The position numbers and the translations under genes were made by a program. The notes under the pieces were generated by a model. It was not told the origin of the DNA, did no database searches, and saw nothing but the letters and a program-made list of their open reading frames with translations. A stretch of DNA of 64,000 nucleotides, from positions 992,001 to 1,056,000 of the forward strand of contig OZ243040.1 in the NCBI GenBank assembly GCA_965211995.1. Reading direction: 5' to 3'. The DNA comes from CAYFZO01 sp965211995 (GTDB lineage: Bacteria > Pseudomonadota > Gammaproteobacteria > Poriferisulfidales > Oxydemutatoraceae). Positions 47,866 to 56,558 of this stretch are shown here, one piece after another. Position 1 is the first letter of the stretch. Each line of letters opens with the position of its first letter.

Positions 47866-49287
47866 ATGGCGGCAAAAAACAACATGAAAATTTCCGTTGA
47901 GAACTATGGCCCTATTGCAAAGGCGGAGAACATTGAACTTTGCCCGTTGACGGTGTTTGTCGGCCCTGGCAACACGGGGAAATCGTATCTTGCGATTCTG
48001 ATTTACGCGTTGTTTAAGTCTTTTGAAGCAAAGCGCTTGATCTTATCGGGTTTCAGAAAGACCGGCGGGGAAAACAGCCAAAAATTAATTTTCGATGCCG
48101 AATCCATAACCGGAAATGTAGTTGATTTTCTAACAGAAATATTAGAAGAAAAGACTGAAGATATTAAATTATCAGATTTTCCTGAAGAACTGCAACAGTG
48201 GGTTAACGATGGAATTGCACAAGCAGCGGAGCAAAATTTTCAGCGGGAGATTTCCCGTTGTATGGGGATGTCTCAAAAAGAAGGGCGTTCGATAAACACA
48301 AGATTGAAACTCAACTTGGAGGACGACCAAAAAAGACTGATGCTGGCCCCTTCCCCCACGCCCCCGAAGATGGAGATTAAAAATCCAGGCCCTGTAGGAA
48401 ATATAATGGATAGATTGATTGGATTTATGCACTTACAAAAAGATTTGGCACAAGAAATAGCAAAAAGAATGTTTCTCTATTTTATATCAGAGAAGATCCT
48501 GCGCCCCCACGGCGAGGTCAAGTCTTTCTACTTGCCTGCCGCAAGAGCAGGGATTATACAAAGCCAACGCGCTATCACGGGGGCTTTGGTGCAACGGGCC
48601 ACTTTTGCGGAAACGGAAACCTTTTCCGTGCCCCCCCTGAGCGGTATTGCGTCTGACTTCCTGCAGGAAATTATCGCTATGGATACAAGTGAAATTCCTT
48701 GCCCCGAAGTGGAAAAGATAGCGCAGGAAATGGAAAGGGACATACTGCATGGCTCCATTAAGTCGAAAAGCCCGGAAAGGAATCAATACCCGCAATTTTC
48801 ATACCAACAGAATGGGGTTGAAATTCCACTGCTGCGTGCCTCGTCCATGGTCTCGGAACTTGCCCCTGTTGTGCTGCTCATCAGACACCGGGTCGGAAAA
48901 GGCGATTTACTTATTATTGAAGAGCCTGAAGCGCATTTACACCCTGAAGCCCAGAGAAACATTGCAAAAGCGGTTGTCCATCTGGTTCGAGCGGGCGTTC
49001 GGGTCATGGTGACAACCCACAGCGATTATTTTTTAGATCAACTTGTAAATCATGTCCGCGTTTCAAAATTGAAGAAAAATGAAGAGGGCGATCAACCGCT
49101 TCCTTTGCTGAAAGAAGATCAAATTGGCGTCTATGTATTTAACAAGTGCACCCAGGGCACCCAGGGCACCATTACTAAAAGGTTGGATTTCGACAAAGAA
49201 AACGGATTTTCTCCCGAAGATCATGACGAGGTGTCTTCCGGGTTGTATAACCAAACCGTCGAAATTCTGGAACAACTTGATCAATAG
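47866..49287 (+). CDS. OLD/RecF-like AAA family ATPase
   Basis: The 473-residue product has an N-terminal Walker A VFVGPGNTGKSYLAILIYAL, a middle of unassigned helical sequence, and C-terminal Walker B DLLIIEEPEAHLHPEAQ with the signature just before (RVGKGD), and the H-loop VMVTTHSDYFLDQL. Such ABC-like ATPases are partners in several phage-defence systems (OLD, Septu, PARIS, retrons), but no recognised effector gene is adjacent; only a DUF1524 fragment is divergent. The first 10 residues and an internal ATG at 47884 leave the start uncertain; a GGAGG site fits 47866. GC content is lower than in core genes. Confidence 0.75.
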   Translation: MAAKNNMKISVENYGPIAKAENIELCPLTVFVGPGNTGKSYLAILIYALFKSFEAKRLILSGFRKTGGENSQKLIFDAESITGNVVDFLTEILEEKTEDIKLSDFPEELQQWVNDGIAQAAEQNFQREISRCMGMSQKEGRSINTRLKLNLEDDQKRLMLAPSPTPPKMEIKNPGPVGNIMDRLIGFMHLQKDLAQEIAKRMFLYFISEKILRPHGEVKSFYLPAARAGIIQSQRAITGALVQRATFAETETFSVPPLSGIASDFLQEIIAMDTSEIPCPEVEKIAQEMERDILHGSIKSKSPERNQYPQFSYQQNGVEIPLLRASSMVSELAPVVLLIRHRVGKGDLLIIEEPEAHLHPEAQRNIAKAVVHLVRAGVRVMVTTHSDYFLDQLVNHVRVSKLKKNEEGDQPLPLLKEDQIGVYVFNKCTQGTQGTITKRLDFDKENGFSPEDHDEVSSGLYNQTVEILEQLDQ

Positions 49288-49356
49288 GTGAGCAAGGCGG
49301 GGTGAATTTTTCATGCCGCGTCACAACGGGCAATTTATTTGCCGTCCGAACCTGAC

Positions 49357-49683
49357 TCATGCCCGGGCTTTTGCCCGGCTTGCTTTATGCTTTCCCGGGC
49401 GAAAGACTTGGACGTTGCTCAGAATCTTTTTCTTCCGCCGCTTCGCGCGGGCCATGGAATAGGCGTTTTGAAGACGCATCATGAATTCCGCTTCAGGCCC
49501 AAACGCTTTTTCAATCCGGAAAGCCATTTCAGCAGATAAATCCGCCCGCTCATTCACAAGAGCGGACAGTGCCTGGCGGCTTACGCCAAGCACCGCCGCC
49601 GCATTAGTGACGTTGACCTCCAAAGGCTTGAGTACTTCCTCTAGGAAGATCTAACCCGGATGCACCGGGTTCGCCATGGGCAT
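49357..49683 (-). pseudogene. higA: HigA-type antitoxin with an early amber stop
   Basis: Minus-strand reading from the ATG at 49683 gives MPMANPVHPG, then TAG (49653-49651), then IFLEEVLKPLEVNVTNAAAV and the HTH VSRQALSALVNERADLSAEM. The family has Glu at the stopped position (GEILxEEFLxP), so a single change from GAG to TAG broke the gene. A downstream TTG (49623) could restart an 88-residue truncated product lacking only the N-terminal arm. No HigB toxin gene is upstream. A GGAG site precedes the original ATG. Confidence 0.8.
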
Positions 49684-49747
49684 TTTTGTTCTCCTTTTAT
49701 GGGGTTGGAACTTGATTTTGAACCGGGGGGAAATCAGTTAAACAGAA

Positions 49748-50002
49748 CTAGGAAGTAAAAAGCCTGAACAGCAAGGCGATCATCACCATGCCGACAGTGG
49801 CAAGCAACGGTATTAACCACTTAAGAGTTTTCATCTCAGCATCCAATCGTCCGAAGTCTTCTTTAGTGGCTAATCCTTCTATTTTAGTTTCTACTCTAGT
49901 AAGCCTTTGAAGGATTTCTTTATCGCCTCCATTGCCACCATCATTATTACGGGATTGCCCCGTATTTATTCCAACAACATTATTGTTTTGTCGATTATCC
50001 AT
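49748..50002 (-). CDS. Small coiled-coil membrane protein, unknown
   Basis: The 84-residue product (start MDNRQNNNVVGINTGQS) has an Asn-rich start, then a coiled coil (ILQRLTRVETKIEGLATKEDFGRLDAEMKTL) and one membrane helix (WLIPLLATVGMVMIALLFRL). The layout is like XhlA/holin-associated or phage-type small membrane proteins; I do not assign a function. An AAAGG site lies 10 bases before the ATG. The longer frame to 50038 overlaps the upstream gene. Confidence 0.55.
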   Translation of the reverse strand: MDNRQNNNVVGINTGQSRNNDGGNGGDKEILQRLTRVETKIEGLATKEDFGRLDAEMKTLKWLIPLLATVGMVMIALLFRLFTS

Positions 50003-50016
50003 TAGACCAATGGCCT

Positions 50017-50271
50017 TTATTTCTTTTGCCAATCCCACAGGCTTACGTTATACCACCCGTTCAGGCTTTCTGCTTCTACTACAATTCCAGTACGTTTTTT
50101 TTCTTCATTAAAACCTGCAACATCCATGACTTCATTGAGGGCACTATCAGTTTTAACAAAAAGCAAATTATCTTCTATTTGAAAACATTGCTCTTTTCCA
50201 AATTTTTTGGCTAGATCATTCCGTAGAGAACCATTGGAACTGTCTCTTTCATATATTAGATAAACAGACAT
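50017..50271 (-). CDS. SinR-like small hypothetical protein
   Basis: The 84-residue product begins MSVYLIYERDSSNG and ends in NGWYNVSLWDWQKK. The hydrophobic first strand, the LLFVKTDSALNEVM segment and the final GW...WDW tract resemble small proteins annotated as SinR family, whose role is not established. It lies 14 bases upstream of the small membrane protein gene on the same strand, suggesting co-expression. AT-rich. Confidence 0.5.
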   Translation of the reverse strand: MSVYLIYERDSSNGSLRNDLAKKFGKEQCFQIEDNLLFVKTDSALNEVMDVAGFNEEKKRTGIVVEAESLNGWYNVSLWDWQKK

Positions 50272-50289
50272 TTGTTAAGTACCGCTCAT

Positions 50290-50880
50290 TAGTTGATGAA
50301 ACGCTTTTTGTTAATCGTCTATTGGTTTAAGGGTTTGCGCCTTTCCTTTCAATTATTCAATTGCAGCAATAAAAAAATTCCTTTATTTTGCAATAGGCGC
50401 CATCAAAAGCAATGCAACGCACGCCCACTTGCTTGTTAATAAGCACGTAAATCTGCAGGGCGTGAGGCGCAGGCCATTGTATATAATTTCCCCAAACCAA
50501 GGCAATTGCCGTTGGTGGCGCAAGTCCGGCGCTGCCTCCTTTGCCATACATTTGGCAACAATGACGGCAGACTGTACCGCCTGACTTGATGAGACCCCTT
50601 GCGCGGCGCGGTGGCGCAGCACGAATACCTGCATTGCGTGGCCTGTTGACTCGGCGGAATGAATCGCGTTACGGGGGATATTACTTAACTTATTGATTTT
50701 TAATTAAAGTTAAGACATCTGCGGGAGGAATTTGCGGTCAACTCAACTCCTTCATTGTTGCGGAAATACAACGGCTTGTGGTGAAAACCCTTTACTTGTG
50801 GGTATTTAGTTTATATACTTTAGGGATACGTGCGCCGAGGGGAAGTGATTCCCTGATTTTCCAACAGGCGTGAAAGGTTA
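50290..50880. other. Spacer before the porin, no recognised gene
   Basis: About 590 bp with two overlapping minus-strand short frames (50383-50634 and 50357-50551) that I do not recognise; the switch between them could reflect a decayed gene. Near 50790-50880 are AT-rich tracts likely to hold the porin promoter. Confidence 0.35.
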
Positions 50881-50920
50881 ACTAACTTTTCAGAATAATT
50901 CTGAAAAAAAGAGGATGACA

Positions 50921-52345
50921 ATGAAAAAGAAAATTGCGTCAATCCTTGTGTGCCTAAGCGCCACAATGTTTGGAGTCTCAACCGCGTACGGAGACGCTTT
51001 TGAGGGACTGTCCATGATGCGCATGGGCGCCTGGGAGGTGGACTTCAGCGGTAACGTCAACGCATTCTTCACCAATGGCGAGTGCGATTCCAGTGGGAAT
51101 GGTGAAACCGTTTATCATGGTCTGGCCTGCGGGTCTGACGGCAACGATAGAGATTACGGCGACGTCAGAGACGGTCTGTTGCCGTCGTGGCTGAATTTCT
51201 CGGCGGCGACGACGACCGACAACGGCATCCGCACCGCTATCCATTTGAGTTTTCAGCCGGGCACCGATACTGACAGCGGCTTCACCGAGCCTCTGGACGG
51301 TGCGCTCGGTCTAAGCAGCGTCAACTTCCGCCAGACATTTCTGACGTTCGGCAACGACGAGTTGGGCACGTTCAAGATCGGTCGGGATCTCGGGGTTTTC
51401 GGCTCCGACGCAATCCTGAACGACATGACGCTCCTCGGCGTCGGCTCGGGTGCTCAAGGCAGCGGACATACCACGCTTGGTCGGATCGGCATCGGCTATC
51501 TGTACGCCGACTGGAAAGCCCAGGTGCAGTACCAGACGCCGAACTTCAACGGCTTTACGGTCACTGCTGCGATCGTTGATCCTTGGGGCGTAAGCACGTG
51601 GAACGGTTATGGCCCCCCAGCACCAGCAGGCGCCGCATACAGTGCCGATGACAATGACGCCGGAGGGCAGGAACAAGACACCTACGGGTTTGAAGCCAAA
51701 GTCAACTACAATACTGAGTTTGACGGCGGTTCCCTCGGTCTGTGGGTCGGCTACATCACTCAAAGCATAGACTTTGAAAACAACCTGCAAAGCGGTTGCG
51801 TTGATGGTAACGGTGCCTTTGATAGGCTAGAAACCTCGGACAACGATGCTAACCCTGATAATGTCATACCTGCCTGTACCGTTGCTAATAACAACTTTGC
51901 AGGTGACGACAGCGCAGATGCCGATGGCTATGACATCGGTGCGAAAATCGTGTTCGGCAACTTTGACGTCGTAGCCTATTACTACGACGGCGAAGGCATC
52001 GGCACGACTTCGTTCCTGCTCGATGCTCTCGACCCGACCGGCGAGGAGCGCGATTCCGATGGCTACTACCTGCAAGCACGCTATCGTCTGCCAATCGGCA
52101 CTTTGCTCGGCGTGAGCGTCGGCGAGAGCAATCTCGAAGAAACGCCTTTGGATCAAGCGCGGCTTAGTGCTGACGCTTCCTACAACCTCGTTGAAACCAG
52201 CGAGTCGTGGATTGTCGGCGCGTATCACCCGATTGGCGAGGCGTTGAACCTGGTGGTCGAATACACCAACACCGAAGCCGAGGCGCACAACGGCAACGAA
52301 GCCGAGGAAGACAGCATCGCGATCGGCGCGATCATGTTCTTTTAA
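50921..52345 (+). CDS. Outer-membrane porin
   Basis: The 474-residue product has a signal peptide (MKKKIASILVCLSATMFGVSTAYG) and a Gram-negative general-porin body: LSMMRMGAWEVDFSGNVNA, RQTFLTFGNDELGTFKIGRDLG (porin loop 3-type GRDLGV), GLWVGYITQSIDFENN and a C-terminal strand ending in FF. It resembles trimeric diffusion porins; selectivity is unknown. I chose the second ATG (50921) because it lies six bases after the GAGG site, whereas the first ATG touches it. A GC-rich hairpin terminator follows. Confidence 0.9.
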   Translation: MKKKIASILVCLSATMFGVSTAYGDAFEGLSMMRMGAWEVDFSGNVNAFFTNGECDSSGNGETVYHGLACGSDGNDRDYGDVRDGLLPSWLNFSAATTTDNGIRTAIHLSFQPGTDTDSGFTEPLDGALGLSSVNFRQTFLTFGNDELGTFKIGRDLGVFGSDAILNDMTLLGVGSGAQGSGHTTLGRIGIGYLYADWKAQVQYQTPNFNGFTVTAAIVDPWGVSTWNGYGPPAPAGAAYSADDNDAGGQEQDTYGFEAKVNYNTEFDGGSLGLWVGYITQSIDFENNLQSGCVDGNGAFDRLETSDNDANPDNVIPACTVANNNFAGDDSADADGYDIGAKIVFGNFDVVAYYYDGEGIGTTSFLLDALDPTGEERDSDGYYLQARYRLPIGTLLGVSVGESNLEETPLDQARLSADASYNLVETSESWIVGAYHPIGEALNLVVEYTNTEAEAHNGNEAEEDSIAIGAIMFF

Positions 52346-52374
52346 TACTCTCCGGAGTATCGCTTAGAACGGCG

Positions 52375-52408
52375 AAAGGAGCGTGGCAACCCCACGCTCC
52401 TTTTTTTT
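52375..52408 (+). terminator. Rho-independent terminator of the porin gene
   Basis: The stem AAGGAGCGTGG pairs with CCACGCTCCTT around a short loop and is followed by eight T, 30 bp after the porin stop. Confidence 0.88.
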
Positions 52409-52581
52409 GAATTGATCCAAAGGGACTAACCGGCAAAACCGGGGGCAATCTTCGGGGTTGTCGTTTATCCGGCGCCGGCCCTTGCGCCCGACGCTCAGCG
52501 CAAACTTCCGCTCCGAGTCTCCTTTGCCGGTTTCGGCGAACGCCCATGCTCCTTATCAATTAAGCACCGCGCAATAGCCTG

Positions 52582-52587
52582 TATAAT
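52582..52587 (+). promoter_or_regulatory. Candidate -10 box of the SHOCT-protein gene
   Basis: TATAAT ends about 25 bases before the ATG. No clear -35 match lies at the usual distance. Confidence 0.35.
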
Positions 52588-52612
52588 CACCGCGCACACC
52601 GGCAATACCCCT

Positions 52613-53419
52613 ATGCGACTTTTACACTTCGCCGCCTTCCGCGCACTTTGCCTCGCGTTCGCCTTTGCCACCGCGGCGGGTGCAACGGAAACTTTGTGGG
52701 AAAGCCGCGGTGAATACGTCAAGATCGCGCCGCGCGACGGCGGCACCGCCAACCAACACCCCCTCAAGATAGACCGGCAACTGCTCGCGCAGGCTTTCTC
52801 GAAACTCAGGGTCGAACCGGGTAAAAAGCAGTCGAAAGAACTGCTCGAAAGCGGCGAGGAACCCGAAATAGCACGGCTGTTCACGCCCGCGACCGCGCAC
52901 CGCATCGCGAACTACGTCGCCGACGGCCTGCGCGACGCCGGCCCCGACGACGACGTCGTGTTCCGCAGCGTGGATACCGCACCGCTGCTGGGCAAACTCC
53001 TCGGCAAGCAAGTGTTCGTCACCGGGCGCGTGTTCTGGCGCAACCGCCACCTGCACGTCATCTTCGGCAAAATCCATAAGAACATAAAGAAACGCTGGCT
53101 GCTCGGCAAGGAACAAGGCTACCTGAACGCACCCGAACCGGGCGCACGCGGCAAAGCCGCCGCGCTGAAACTGCGCATCGTCGAAGGCGCCGGCATCAGC
53201 AACGCCAAGACCCGCGATGGCAAAAAGCGCCTGGATTGGGTGATGATCGAACCGCGCGCACTCGCCCGCTCCGAACCGGCAAGCAGGCGCCCCGCACCGC
53301 CGGCACGCGACCGCTCGACCAAAGCGCGCCTGAAACGCCTGGAGCGCCTGCGCAAGGAAGGCGTGATCACCGGGAAAGAATACAAAACCAAGCGGAAAGA
53401 GATCCTCGACGAACTCTAA
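52613..53419 (+). CDS. Secreted SHOCT-domain protein, unknown function
   Basis: The 268-residue product has a signal peptide (ending near FATAAGA) and then a region without recognisable domain: WESRGEYVKIAPRDGG, VFRSVDTAPLLGKLLGKQVFVTGRVF, and RLDWVMIEPRALARSEPAS. After a Pro/Arg linker the C-terminus KARLKRLERLRKEGVITGKEY is a SHOCT motif (short helical domain). It probably acts in the periplasm or at the envelope. It is very rich in Arg, Lys and Ala. I do not assign a role. Neighbours on both sides are envelope or unknown genes on the same strand. Confidence 0.65.
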   Translation: MRLLHFAAFRALCLAFAFATAAGATETLWESRGEYVKIAPRDGGTANQHPLKIDRQLLAQAFSKLRVEPGKKQSKELLESGEEPEIARLFTPATAHRIANYVADGLRDAGPDDDVVFRSVDTAPLLGKLLGKQVFVTGRVFWRNRHLHVIFGKIHKNIKKRWLLGKEQGYLNAPEPGARGKAAALKLRIVEGAGISNAKTRDGKKRLDWVMIEPRALARSEPASRRPAPPARDRSTKARLKRLERLRKEGVITGKEYKTKRKEILDEL

Positions 53420-53548
53420 AGCGTGTCACGCTTGAGCGCCTTCCGAGTTGCGCCGATGCCTTTCCGAATTATTTTCTTAGGTGTCAATAGATTACGACTG
53501 CCATAGAAAAAATGTTGAAATAGCGGAATCCCCACTTCAAGGATCACA

Positions 53549-54113
53549 ATGAAACCCTTTTCAAGAGGAATGCTCTCTTTATGGCATCCCAGAGAATTGT
53601 CGCTGATCACCGATCCCGAGGAGATGCAAAGGGAGGTTTGGCAAGCGGTAGGAGACGCCCTGCGGTTCGCCATGAACACTTATGAGGCAACGGAAGAATA
53701 TCAAGCCGCGGTTGACGCCGCCGGCCAAAGTCGTTCAGCCACGCCCAGTACTTCCACAAGGAAAGCGCAAGTCGTCGTACAAGAAGAACGTAGCGGCCCC
53801 CTGCCCGCGCCGGTAGATCCCCAGCCAAATACAATGCCAAATACAATGTGAAGTAGTCCCCGGTGCCGGGAATCGCATTATCAGCATGGCCGAAAAACAG
53901 GCCGAACACCTGCAAAATATACAAAATAAAATAACAACCGGCTATTTTAAGGAGACCGGACGCGGGCAGATTATGGCGTTTATTCTCGGGATACTCGGTA
54001 TTTTGTGCGCTGCTTATCTTGGAATAAAAGGTCATGGATTTGTCGGGGTCGGATTAGGCATCATCGGCGTTTCATCAATGATGTCTCAATTTATCGTAAA
54101 ACGAAAGAAATAA
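53549..54113 (+). pseudogene. DUF2335 membrane protein, frameshifted
   Basis: Two adjacent frames make up one DUF2335-type protein. The first (53549-53851) ends in SGPLPAPVDPQPNTMPNTM; the second encodes VVPGAGNRIISMAEKQAEHLQ and a membrane part (MAFILGILGILCAAYLG, GVGLGIIGV). The family has the SGPLPxP...VPGAxxRI...MAEKQAxH order in one frame. Dropping one T near 53849 restores it. A 12-bp tandem duplication (CAAATACAATGC, then CAAATACAATGT) lies at the break. An AAGGA site precedes the first ATG. Confidence 0.75.
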
Positions 54114-54189
54114 AACGTTGAACCGGGAGCTTCTCACCAAAGAATGATGGTTTGAGATGAAACCAGTTTTGAGTTTCCGTGCGGTTATC

Positions 54190-54285
54190 GTTCCCCGGCG
54201 AAGAAGGCTTTCGCTTTGCTTAGGATTGCGCACTCGATCTTCAAGCGCTCATGTTCCTTGCGTGCCGGCTTTCCTCCTGAATGGA
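54190..54285 (-). pseudogene. IS3 OrfA tail fragment
   Basis: The minus strand encodes KEHERLKIECAILSKAKAFF, like the zipper end of an IS3 OrfA (NERLRMEREILKKATAFC in copy 1). Nothing of its N-terminus remains. It is from a related but distinct IS3 element. Confidence 0.6.
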
Positions 54286-54294
54286 ATTGGCCTT

Positions 54295-54828
54295 ACCCCG
54301 TTTTAACGGACACCGGTTTAGACTGAGGCCTCCTGCTGTTCATACACGGTGGGCGGCGTGTAATTGACTCCGCATCGGTGTCGGGAAAGTTCGGCGCGCG
54401 CACCTGCTGTTCATACACGGTGGCGGCGTGTAATTGACGGCGGAATGCCGGCGCCGCTGATTATAAAAGACCTCGATCTACTCGAACACCGAAGTCCTTG
54501 CCTGCTCGCGGGTTGCATAGCGTTCAGAGTGCACCAGCTCCCGCTTCAGGGTGGCGAAGAAACTCTCCATCACCGCATTGTCGTGGCAGTTGCCGCGGCG
54601 CGACATCGAACAGGTGATGCCGTTGGACTCAAGCAGCCACCGATAGTCGTGCGAGGCATACTGACTGCCGCGGTCGGAGTGCAGCAGCAGTCCCTCGACT
54701 TTGCCGCGCCGCCACAGCGCCATCCTCAAGGCTTCGCCCGCCAGTTGCCGCGTCATGCGCTTCGCCATCGCCCGGCCCACCACCGCCCGTGAATACAACT
54801 CGAGCACCACGGCCAGTGACTTTCCCCC
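54295..54828 (-). mobile_element. IS3-family element, truncated (copy 2)
   Basis: The end CCCCGTTTTAACGGACACC and about 420 bp match copy 1 closely: 54428-54815 parallels 6292-6673. It retains the orfB part encoding LHSDRGSQYASHDYRW and NCHDNAVMESFFATL, keeping Tyr at the position where copy 1 has a stop, but it shares the TAG after TSVFE. The 5' part and orfA are missing. Near its end a 45-bp tract (CTGCTGTTCATACACGGTG...) occurs twice (54340 and 54409). At 54829 another IS3-like end (GACGGACACCGGCTGAGACTGA) abuts it, so two related elements have merged. Confidence 0.8.
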
Positions 54829-54892
54829 GCTTCGACGGACACCGGCTGAGACTGAATCCCCCCGGCGCCGGGTCGGCGGTGCCGGACTTCCG

Positions 54893-56101
54893 CTACATCC
54901 GCCGCAAGCGGAACAACCCTTCCAGAACACCGCCGTCGCTGGTGAAATACAGCGCGCCGTCAGGCCCGAACGCGACGCCGACAGGCCGCGCGAGGCGCTC
55001 GCCCGCGGCGTCCTGAAAGCCCTCGATCAGGGCCACGACGTCGCCGGCCCTGTCGCCGTTGAAGCGCACCAGCGCAACCCACGGCGGTCGGCGGGTGGCT
55101 CTCTCGCCGAAGAAGCCCCCGTGCGGGCGCGTCGCCCATGAACCGTGCAGTGCGACGGCCGCGTCGCCGGCTTTCACAACCCCCTGAACGCCCCCCTGAT
55201 CACGCGTTGCAAACGCCACGCCCATCGGCCCGTTACGCGCCGGAAACGTCGCGACGGGTGCGGCGGCGTCTTCACGCGGCGGCGTCCCGCCGATGCAGTG
55301 GTCACGCTTGATCTCGCGCCCGTCAAACCAGAACCACGGCATCCCGTGAAACGAGCCTGCTTCCAGGCGCGCGAAATACTCGGGCGGCTGCGCATAGCCG
55401 TGATGGTCGGGGCCATGATTGCTTGCGTACAACACCCCGCTGCGCGGATGCCAGTCGAAGCCGATCGGGTTGCGCAGACCCGCGGCGTAGGGCTTCCAAT
55501 ACGGCTCCCTGCCTTTTTCGACCAACACAAACACCCCGCCGCGCCGGTCCTGAAAACGATAACCGTCGTCTAAATACTGATCGCTGCAGTTGCCGCTGAT
55601 GCCGAGGCTCGCGTAAATCCGCCGGTCCGGCCCGACGCCGATGCTGCGGCTCGAGTGCCCGCCGCCCGGCGGCAACGCCGCGACCCGCGTGAAGTCGCCG
55701 TCTTTGAGAGCACCTTTGGGAGGGTCGCCCGGACGGTACGGCGCGCGATAAACGCCGTCGTTCTTTGCGACGAACAAGACACCGCTGCGCAACGCAACAC
55801 CGTGCGGGAAATTGCTGAGCTCGGCATAGACCGACACGCGCGTATAAGGCGGCTCAATGCGATAGACGCGCCCCGCGTTCGAGCCGGCGAGCAACGCGCC
55901 GGTGCCGTCAAACACCATAAGCCGGGGGCCTTTCATCTCGGCGAGACGTTCGAGCACGTAACCCGCCGGCAGTTTCAACCGCCAAGTCTTGCCGCCGACT
56001 TCAAAAGGCTGCTCGGAATACTCAAAGGCCGCGGCGGGCGCGGCGGCGATCACCGCCGCTGCGATGACCGTTCCGAAAACTCTCGACTGCCTCGTGTTCA
56101 T
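54893..56101 (-). CDS. PQQ-type sugar/aldose dehydrogenase-like protein
   Basis: The 402-residue product has a signal peptide (ending near AAPAAA) and a six-bladed propeller typical of soluble PQQ-dependent glucose/sorbosone dehydrogenases: VALRSGVLFVAKNDGVYRA, GGGHSSRSIGVGPDRRIYAS, GFDWHPRSGVLYASNHGPD, DHCIGGTPPRED and AVALHGSWATRPHGGFFG, with ARPVGVAFGPDGALYFTSDG near the end. The catalytic His (GHSSRS) and the PQQ-side Arg/His residues are in place. It acts in the periplasm on an unknown sugar or polyol. It follows the pqq genes and pip on the same strand. Its first codons are duplicated upstream. Confidence 0.85.
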   Translation of the reverse strand: MNTRQSRVFGTVIAAAVIAAAPAAAFEYSEQPFEVGGKTWRLKLPAGYVLERLAEMKGPRLMVFDGTGALLAGSNAGRVYRIEPPYTRVSVYAELSNFPHGVALRSGVLFVAKNDGVYRAPYRPGDPPKGALKDGDFTRVAALPPGGGHSSRSIGVGPDRRIYASLGISGNCSDQYLDDGYRFQDRRGGVFVLVEKGREPYWKPYAAGLRNPIGFDWHPRSGVLYASNHGPDHHGYAQPPEYFARLEAGSFHGMPWFWFDGREIKRDHCIGGTPPREDAAAPVATFPARNGPMGVAFATRDQGGVQGVVKAGDAAVALHGSWATRPHGGFFGERATRRPPWVALVRFNGDRAGDVVALIEGFQDAAGERLARPVGVAFGPDGALYFTSDGGVLEGLFRLRRM

Positions 56102-56558
56102 TGCGACGACTTAAAGACACTTGATGCCGTCAAAATTATTTCCTTTGAGCAAAGCGCGTTCATCGCGGCACCTCAAAGCAGCGGCGGCGGCGCGTCTGCC
56201 GGCCTCAACCCCCCCGCTTGCGAATACAGTTTAACGGCAATCGCCTCGATTACGCGGGCGAGCGCGTCTTCAATGCCCCCCTCAAGTTGATTGTGCCCGA
56301 CGCCGTTGACCGCCGCTGCGATGACCGCCCCGAAAACTTTCGACTGCCTCGTGTTCATCGCGACGACTTAAAGACACTCGATGCCGTCAAAATTATTCCC
56401 TTTGAGCAAGCGCGTTCATTGCAGCCCCTCAAAGCAACGGCGGCGGCGCGCCTGCCAGCCTCAAACCCCCGCCTGCGAATACAGTTTAACGGCAATCGCC
56501 TCGATCACGCGGGCGAGCGCGTCTTCGATGCCCCTTTCGTGTTGATTGTGCCCGGCGC
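56045..56558. repeat. 257-bp tandem duplication of the pip/sugar dehydrogenase junction
   Basis: Two copies (period 257 bp, for example CTCGTGTTCA at 56091 and 56348) each contain the pip 3' end, the intergenic spacer and the first part of the dehydrogenase gene. The inner copy carries a chimeric frame (56358-56173). Substitutions and small indels separate the copies. Confidence 0.9.
56173..56358 (-). CDS. Chimeric ORF: dehydrogenase leader fused to Pip tail
   Basis: A 61-residue frame starts MNTRQSKVFGAVIAAAV (the start of the sugar dehydrogenase signal peptide) and continues GVGHNQLEGGIEDALARV and IEAIAVKLYSQAGG, the C-terminus of Pip. It lies inside the tandem duplication. It might be exported, but it lacks any catalytic domain and is probably a by-product. 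Confidence 0.35.
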   Translation of the reverse strand: MNTRQSKVFGAVIAAAVNGVGHNQLEGGIEDALARVIEAIAVKLYSQAGGLRPADAPPPLL

